This document shows positions 6,107 to 9,711 of a stretch of 9,711 nucleotides of DNA, one piece after another. This stretch comes from DAOTUB01 sp034437455. GTDB lineage: Bacteria > Chloroflexota > Anaerolineae > B4-G1. The notes beneath the pieces are model-generated. The model did not search any database, was not told the origin of the DNA, and was given only the letters and a program-made list of their open reading frames with translations. The stretch's first letter is position 1, and the number at the start of each line of letters is the position of its first letter. A program made the position numbers and the translations under genes. The DNA lies in contig DAOTUB010000122.1 in the NCBI GenBank assembly GCA_034437455.1, positions 1-9,711 on the forward strand, in the 5' to 3' direction.

Positions 6107-7563
6107 ATTTCGCACTCCTTGTCTGCTTGTCGTTTTTTCCTTCGTCGTAGGAACGGCGGCAGTTCCTCGCCTATCATCACTCCGGCGTCCCTATCACCGC
6201 CTATCACCCCTATCACCCTATCATCACGTTCCGTATCTCCCGTAGGGGCTGGGCCTGCCAGCGTCAGTAGTTCGTCCGTCACCCGGCGTGGGTCGGTCGC
6301 GTGTCGCGGTTCAGTCAGCCAACCGCGCTCCTCCCACGTCTGAGCCAGCGCCGTCAGTCGTCTCTGACTGATCTGACCTTTGTGCGCCTGATACAGCTGG
6401 TTGATCTTGAAAGCGCCATCAAGCTCGCGAACGGCGTAGCGCACCAGCGCCTGCTCGACGTCGGTCAACGCGGGCCGGTCGACGGCTACCCGCTCGGAGA
6501 TAAAGTCGCTCGCCGCGCCCGCCTCCAGCGTCTGCACCTTCGCCCACCGCCCATCCACGAACGTCAGAGCCAGTCCAGGACGGTTCAACGCCTCCGCTCC
6601 TTTGCGTCCCAGGATCACCCGGCTCTCCACGTCCGTTCGGGTCTGGAATGCTATCGCCGTTGGCAGGTTGGCCCGTATTTGCGGGTGAATGACCTTTGCG
6701 CTCGGCGATTGCGTCCCCAGGATGATACTGAGTCCGAACGCTCTCCCCTTCCGTGCGATGTCCACCAGCGTGTCCATCGTCGCTGTCCGGGCAAAATCCG
6801 CCGCCTCATCCACGACCAGCAGGAGCAGGGGCAACCCATCCACCTTGCGCCAGTCGGCCACACCGGCCGCGGCCATCACCGCCTGGCGTCTCAACCGCTC
6901 GTTCTCCACTCGCTCGATGAGCCGGGCTGCGTCCGCCAGGTCGTGGGCGATGGGCACAAACAGATGGGGTAGCCGCTCATAGTCGCGGCCAAAGTCGACC
7001 TCTTTTGTGTCCACGATCGCAAAGTGCACCTCAGCAGGCGTATGCTTGGCCGCCAGTTGCAGGATCGCGCTCTGCATCAGGTTTGTCTTGCCCGCGCCGG
7101 TCGTGCCTCCGACCAGGATGGCCCGGTGTTTGCCCGCCAAATCCAGGTGGACGGGGCCGCGATGGGCGAAGCCGAGACAGACGTGGTAGGGTTCTGGGAG
7201 AATGCGATCGGGGGTCAGGTGGATGGCGACGGGCAGCCGCTTGCGCTCCAGGCCCGGTTCCCGCGCCACCGTTATCGCCAGCCCACCGCCATCCGAGACG
7301 AAGCAATGCCGGCCCTGCAACGCCGCGCGCCACTGCTTCCAGAGGTTATCGTCCAACCAATCCTCGCGCGAGATACCGCCCAAACGTTGCAGATCCAGGG
7401 CGAATATCACGCGGTCGGGCAATAGAATCGCGTCGGCGGTCGGCAGCACCTTGCCGCCCATCCGGGGCCGCTCCTCGAGCAGTCCACGTTGGTCGAGCGT
7501 GCCGACGATGCCGCGCCAGTATGCGACCACCTCGTCAGTCTGCATCCGTCGATAGTCCCTCAT
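6097..7563 (-). CDS. FtsK/SpoIIIE-type DNA translocase without membrane domain
   Basis: A 488-residue protein with the FtsK/SpoIIIE motor domain: Walker A GGTTGAGKT (about 152-160), Walker B LLLLVVDEA (246-254), GTQSPSAKVIHPQIRANLPT (283-302) and ESRVILGRKGAEAL (about 313-326). About 120 N-terminal residues have no transmembrane segment, unlike chromosomal FtsK, so it is soluble or recruited to the membrane by others. The C-terminal part (about 375-430) looks like a small winged helix (INQLYQAHKGQISQRRLTAL), then a charged tail. Such motors pump double-stranded DNA using ATP, in chromosome segregation, plasmid transfer or phage packaging. The ATG at 7563 follows GGGAGGAGGAG. Its 5' end overlaps the lipoprotein gene by 29 bases and its 3' end overlaps parM by 10. 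The 3' end carries a DNA repeat array. Which DNA it moves is not shown. Confidence 0.88.
   Translation of the reverse strand: MRDYRRMQTDEVVAYWRGIVGTLDQRGLLEERPRMGGKVLPTADAILLPDRVIFALDLQRLGGISREDWLDDNLWKQWRAALQGRHCFVSDGGGLAITVAREPGLERKRLPVAIHLTPDRILPEPYHVCLGFAHRGPVHLDLAGKHRAILVGGTTGAGKTNLMQSAILQLAAKHTPAEVHFAIVDTKEVDFGRDYERLPHLFVPIAHDLADAARLIERVENERLRRQAVMAAAGVADWRKVDGLPLLLLVVDEAADFARTATMDTLVDIARKGRAFGLSIILGTQSPSAKVIHPQIRANLPTAIAFQTRTDVESRVILGRKGAEALNRPGLALTFVDGRWAKVQTLEAGAASDFISERVAVDRPALTDVEQALVRYAVRELDGAFKINQLYQAHKGQISQRRLTALAQTWEERGWLTEPRHATDPRRVTDELLTLAGPAPTGDTERDDRVIGVIGGDRDAGVMIGEELPPFLRRRKKRQADKECEICF
6170..6227. repeat. Five GTGATAGG-type repeats at the end of the translocase gene, upstream of parM
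   Basis: On the minus strand the order is GTGATGATAGG (6227-6217), GTGATAGG (6216-6209), GTGATAGG (6207-6200), GTGATAGG (6197-6190) and GTGATGATAGG (6180-6170). The copies are read in two frames within the translocase gene (Val-Ile-Gly in some, Asp-Arg in others), so the similarity is in the DNA and not in the peptide. The array ends 64 bases before the parM start. In plasmid R1 the parC centromere is a set of short direct repeats just before parM, so this is a candidate centromere or operator. Confidence 0.65.
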
Positions 7564-8710
7564 TGCTCCTCCTCCCATCGTGGCAGAGGTCAGAAGTGAC
7601 CTCTGTCCAGTCGGCCTCCAGGCTGGTCAGCAGCGCCGGTGGCAGGAAGCCTGCCCTTCCCGCCTGGTCGAGTCGTCTGAGCACTCGCACACTGCGCAGT
7701 CCTGGCGCGGGCGCTCTCGGTGGGGCCGCTTGCTGCGAAGCAGCCAACGCAGGTGGCGGCGTTCTCTGAGCGCCGCTGCCTATCCGAGGGCGGGTTGCTC
7801 CATCCACCATTTGATCGCGATAGGTTGTCCGCTCCTCCTGGCCCGCGCTCCTGAATTGAGGGGCCTCCACCTGCCCACCCGACAGGACCCGGGTGACGTG
7901 GCCTGGTTGCCGGTCGAGGTCTACGAGCGTGTAGCCGCCGTCACGGTCGGGGACGGCCATGGGGTCGGCGTCCCCAAAGAAATTGCGTGGGTAGACGATG
8001 GGTCGCCTTGCCATTTGCTGCAATATTTGACGTGTGCCATAGGCGACCAGCACTCCCATTCCACCGGCCAGCAGCAGGAGCAGGAACGGAACACCAAAGT
8101 CGCGAACCGCGCCCAGCGTCGCCTCTCGCTTCTCCGCCTGGCGGGTGAGCATCAAATGCTCCGCCTGTCGCGTCGCCTCCCACGCTTCGGCAGTCGCCGT
8201 CGTGCGCGCTTCCCACGCCTGGCGCGTCGCTGTCTCTGCTATCGCTATCGCCTGGGCAGTTGTCGTCGCCCGCTGATCGATCGTCTGTTGAGTTGCCGTC
8301 GCCCGGTACCCTCGCTCTGTAGCCGTCGCTGCGACGTGCTGTGCCTCAGTCGTCGCCTGGACCACTATCGCCCTCGCAGTAGCCTCGGCCACCTGGGTGG
8401 CGTTGGCGCTCTGCTGTGTCGCCCAGACGTTTTGCGCCTCGATAGTTCGCTGGTGAGCGTCCACAGTCCGTTGTGCCTCGGCGGTCAACAGCGTGACCTG
8501 GTGGTCTCGAATTGCCTGCGCCGCCTGCTCCGTCGCCCGCGCTATCTCCATTTGAACGTGCGCGTTGGCGGCCTCCGCCTCCGCCGCCTGGATGGTCCCA
8601 TAGCTTTGCAATCCAATAGCCTCGGCGGTCGGGCCGGTCGGCGTGTACCCATGGGTACAACCAGCCAACAACAGCACGACCAGCGCCAGAACCGACGATT
8701 GCCACTTCAT
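7535..8710 (-). CDS. Lipoprotein with long Ala/Thr-rich coiled coil and second membrane segment
   Basis: A 391-residue protein of no known family. It begins MKWQSSVLALVVLLLAGC, a lipoprotein signal peptide with lipobox LAGC and Cys at residue 18. Residues about 40-195 are an Ala/Thr/Gln/Glu-rich helical stretch with repeated TATAEA- and TRQAE-like units, predicted as a long outer-face coiled coil. A hydrophobic segment FGVPFLLLLLAGGMGVLVAY (about 206-225) crosses the membrane, followed by a tail of about 165 residues, Pro/Arg-rich, which would be cytoplasmic. The ATG at 8710 overlaps the preceding stop (ATGA) and follows GGAGG by 8 bases. The 3' end overlaps the translocase gene by 29 bases. 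The topology would let it span the envelope and hold the translocase on the inside, but this is inference. Similar Ala/Thr-rich extracellular proteins are common in Chloroflexota. Confidence 0.78.
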   Translation of the reverse strand: MKWQSSVLALVVLLLAGCTHGYTPTGPTAEAIGLQSYGTIQAAEAEAANAHVQMEIARATEQAAQAIRDHQVTLLTAEAQRTVDAHQRTIEAQNVWATQQSANATQVAEATARAIVVQATTEAQHVAATATERGYRATATQQTIDQRATTTAQAIAIAETATRQAWEARTTATAEAWEATRQAEHLMLTRQAEKREATLGAVRDFGVPFLLLLLAGGMGVLVAYGTRQILQQMARRPIVYPRNFFGDADPMAVPDRDGGYTLVDLDRQPGHVTRVLSGGQVEAPQFRSAGQEERTTYRDQMVDGATRPRIGSGAQRTPPPALAASQQAAPPRAPAPGLRSVRVLRRLDQAGRAGFLPPALLTSLEADWTEVTSDLCHDGRRSNEGLSTDAD

Positions 8711-9045
8711 CGTATCACCCTCCACTCTCCATCGCCCACGGGTCCCTGGTCGCCTCCGGGCGCAGTGTCGTAGGGCATCGGACCATAGGGAACAATACCG
8801 TTGCGGGGAAACACAAAGATATTGCCGCCGGGCGGCGCCGGGGATCGGGGGTGAGGGCGTGGGCGGAGGGTAGGCGGGCTGCTCAGCTGCCCGTAGATTT
8901 CAGCCTGCCGCGCTGTTGTCTCCAGCCGCTGGCGTTCTGCCCGCTCGCGCCAGTACAGCCAGCCGACGAATCCGGCGCCAACTACCAGGATGGGAGCCAG
9001 GACGATGAACAGTAAGAATATCGTGATGTGCGCCGCTGCACTCAT
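8707..9045 (-). CDS. Small single-pass membrane protein
   Basis: A 112-residue protein of unknown function. Residues about 7-32 are a hydrophobic segment (ITIFLLFIVLAPILVVGAGF, then VGWLYW), followed by Arg/Glu-rich RERAERQRLETTARQAE, then a Pro/Arg-rich stretch (about 56-72) and a Gly/Pro/Asp-rich tail. The positive charge after the segment suggests the C-terminal part is cytoplasmic. The ATG at 9045 follows the regulator's stop by 12 bases, with GAGGTG 5 bases upstream. The gene's last bases overlap the lipoprotein ATG. It is probably a partner of the lipoprotein and the translocase. No homologous family is recognised. Confidence 0.72.
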   Translation of the reverse strand: MSAAAHITIFLLFIVLAPILVVGAGFVGWLYWRERAERQRLETTARQAEIYGQLSSPPTLRPRPHPRSPAPPGGNIFVFPRNGIVPYGPMPYDTAPGGDQGPVGDGEWRVIR

Positions 9046-9057
9046 AGTAACACCTCG

Positions 9058-9348
9058 TTACAGCGATTCCTCAATGCCGTGTTCCACCTCAATCTCTTGT
9101 CCTTCTTTCATAATGGAGAAGATGCTGCTGTCGCCATCGACGATACCCAACAGGTACTCCATCGTCGTGTCCAACGCCAGCGCCAACCGGGCCAGCACCT
9201 CGGCGCCGGCGCTACGTTCTCCCCTCTCGAGCCTCCACACGTGACGCGTGCTGACGTCTGCCTTGCGGCCTAGCCGCTCGGCCGACAATCCACTGAGCTT
9301 GCGTAGCCTGCGCAAGCGGTTGCCATCCAGCTTCGGTTTGATGTTCAT
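9058..9348 (-). CDS. XRE/Cro-CI family transcriptional regulator
   Basis: A 96-residue DNA-binding protein with one helix-turn-helix domain spanning about residues 9-66. LRRLRKLSGLSAERLGRKAD leads into the recognition region VSTRHVWRLERGER (about 32-45), followed by LARLALALDTTMEYLLG, all typical of the XRE family. A short acidic tail (DGDSSIFSIMKEGQEIEVEH) follows and may bind a ligand or partner. The start is ATG 9348, with AGAGGAG 6 bases upstream; the upstream extension to 9435 crosses a hairpin and is not preferred. As first gene of the block it is the likely regulator of the operon and perhaps of the divergent RNA. A hairpin in its leader and the palindromic DNA around 9385-9442 are candidate operator sites. 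Confidence 0.9.
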   Translation of the reverse strand: MNIKPKLDGNRLRRLRKLSGLSAERLGRKADVSTRHVWRLERGERSAGAEVLARLALALDTTMEYLLGIVDGDSSIFSIMKEGQEIEVEHGIEESL

Positions 9349-9380
9349 TTCTTTCTCCTCTGTCTGATAGAACCGGAAAC

Positions 9381-9442
9381 AAAAAAAGACAGTGATTAGC
9401 AGGTTCCCTCCGAGAATGGAGGACTTGCAAACCACTGTCTTT
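9381..9442 (-). terminator. Terminator-like leader hairpin upstream of the XRE gene
   Basis: On the minus strand AAAGACAGTG (9442-9433) pairs perfectly with CACTGTCTTT (9394-9385), followed by more T, seven in a row in all. The 38-base loop can itself fold through CCTCC/GGAGG. The structure looks like an intrinsic terminator, but it sits only about 33 bases before the XRE start, so it would act as an attenuator for transcripts starting further right. CTGTCT in the downstream arm could also pair with AGACAG just before the XRE ribosome site (9365-9360). The DNA palindrome could instead be an operator. Confidence 0.5.
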
Positions 9443-9452
9443 GCGCTATAAT
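9425..9452 (+). promoter_or_regulatory. Plus-strand sigma-70-like promoter
   Basis: TTGCAA (9425-9430; 4 of 6 to TTGACA) and a perfect TATAAT (9447-9452) are separated by 16 bases. Transcription would start around 9459-9460 and run right. The -35 and spacer overlap one arm of the leader hairpin, so a protein bound there would affect this promoter. The region also offers TATTAT on the minus strand, but without a good -35. Confidence 0.5.
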
Positions 9453-9458
9453 ATATTC

Positions 9459-9703
9459 AGTTGTGTGCGCGGACCTTTTACAGCCCTACGCAGGAGACCA
9501 GTTATTCTACCGTTTCTACTATTATTTGGCGGGGTTTTTCGTTAGGGGGAAGTACGGTTATTTTGTCCGACAGAGTCGGATACCCGTCGCTCCCGCCTCA
9601 AGTAATTCTGCGCGACAAAGCTAGATCTATAGCCCGCGCGGAGCTTGAATGGAGAGCCATCCCGATTGCTTGCCGGCAGACCGGGGGTGGCTCTGTTTTT
9701 TTT
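9459..9703 (+). ncRNA. Candidate structured non-coding RNA
   Basis: This is the interval between the plus-strand TATAAT promoter and a strong plus-strand terminator, about 245 nt, with no start codon preceded by a ribosome site. Nested pairings are GCGCGG (9467-9472) with CCGCGC (9634-9639), GGCGGG (9528-9533) with CCCGCC (9592-9597), and the hairpin TCCGAC-AGA-GTCGGA (9566-9580). GCTA/TAGC around 9620-9633 gives a further small hairpin. The known families I considered (tmRNA, RNase P RNA, 6S RNA) were not recognised. It could regulate replication or copy number, or be unrelated to the operon. Confidence rests on promoter, terminator and pairing only. Confidence 0.45.
9653..9703 (+). terminator. 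Strong intrinsic terminator, plus strand
   Basis: AGAGCCA (9653-9659) pairs with TGGCTCT (9688-9694); the stem continues through a U-G pair and CCC/GGG to about 11 pairs. The loop contains the palindrome TGCCGGCA (9671-9678). After one G, eight T follow (9696-9703). This is a textbook rho-independent terminator in the plus direction. Confidence 0.75.
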
Positions 9704-9711
9704 CTCCGCAT

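Larger units (their letters stand above)
9349..9711. other. Right-hand non-coding region
   Basis: There is no convincing gene in these 363 bases. The segment contains the leader hairpin of the XRE gene (9381-9442), a plus-strand promoter (9425-9452), inverted repeats at 9467-9472/9634-9639, 9528-9533/9592-9597 and 9566-9580, and a plus-strand terminator (9653-9703). It is less GC-rich than the genes in places, with AT-rich stretches around 9447-9459 and 9501-9527. Some frames are open but lack a start codon and ribosome site. Confidence 0.6.

Noticed and set aside
6170..6227. CRISPR array
   Set aside because: The repeats are 8-11 bases with spacers of 0-9 bases, far shorter than CRISPR repeats and spacers, and they lie inside a gene.
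7580..8773. Long plus-strand frame opposite the lipoprotein gene (397 codons)
   Set aside because: It is very rich in Arg, Leu and Ser with no motif, and the minus-strand reading has a lipobox, a ribosome site and operon overlaps.
9459..9703. tmRNA or 6S RNA
   Set aside because: There is no tRNA-like 3' end with T-loop signature for tmRNA, and the pairings seen do not form the single long bulged rod of 6S RNA. This was judged by eye only.
9451..9711. Plus-strand frame open from after the TATAAT box to the right edge, about 87 codons
   Set aside because: It has no ATG or GTG and no ribosome site, only TTG near the expected transcript start, and it would have to be read through the strong terminator at 9653-9703. 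A partial gene cannot be wholly excluded.
9598..9711. Minus-strand frame entering from the right edge
   Set aside because: It is short and overlaps the terminator hairpin. All three minus frames are largely open here, so openness is no evidence for coding.

Overview
The window is GC-rich bacterial DNA. All convincing protein genes lie on the minus strand in one tightly packed, probably operonic block, read from about 9348 down to the left edge. It looks like the maintenance core of an extrachromosomal or mobile element: a plasmid, phage-plasmid or integrative element. The host is probably a member of Chloroflexota. That is an inference from the high GC, the lipobox-bearing lipoprotein with a long Ala/Thr/Gln-rich 'TATAEA'-type stretch, and the general style of the proteins. 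No marker gene proves it. No relaxase, integrase, capsid or rRNA gene is visible, so the type of element stays open.

Layout in transcription order (right to left). The right end (9349-9711) has no convincing gene. It holds a plus-strand promoter with a perfect -10 box and a plus-strand intrinsic terminator that together bracket a candidate structured RNA of about 245 nt. It also holds a terminator-like hairpin in the minus-strand leader of the first gene. The genes are: an XRE-type regulator (9058-9348); a small single-pass membrane protein (8707-9045); a lipoprotein with a second membrane segment (7535-8710); a soluble FtsK/SpoIIIE-type DNA translocase (6097-7563); a ParM/StbA-like actin ATPase (5135-6106); a ribbon-helix-helix ParR-like protein (4775-5059); a coiled-coil protein (4225-4761); a replication-relaxation family protein (2603-4126); a winged-helix replication initiator (1692-2585); a DnaB replicative helicase with a GTG start (328-1662); and the N-terminus of an unrecognised helical protein that runs off the left edge (1-172).

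How it may work together: the initiator, DnaB and the replication-relaxation protein would replicate the element. The actin ATPase, RHH protein and perhaps the coiled-coil protein would segregate it. The translocase would move or resolve DNA and is possibly linked to the membrane through the two upstream membrane proteins, whose genes overlap or nearly touch its own. The XRE protein would regulate the block.

The most notable structure is in short DNA repeats. Four decaying 21-bp units lie inside the linker-coding part of the initiator gene and look like iterons, so this is a candidate origin. Five GTGATAGG-type copies lie at the 3' end of the translocase gene just before parM and are read in two different frames, which points to a DNA-level site. 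Two nearly identical 20-bp imperfect palindromes lie between parM and parR. The last two sets are candidate centromere (parC) or operator sites.
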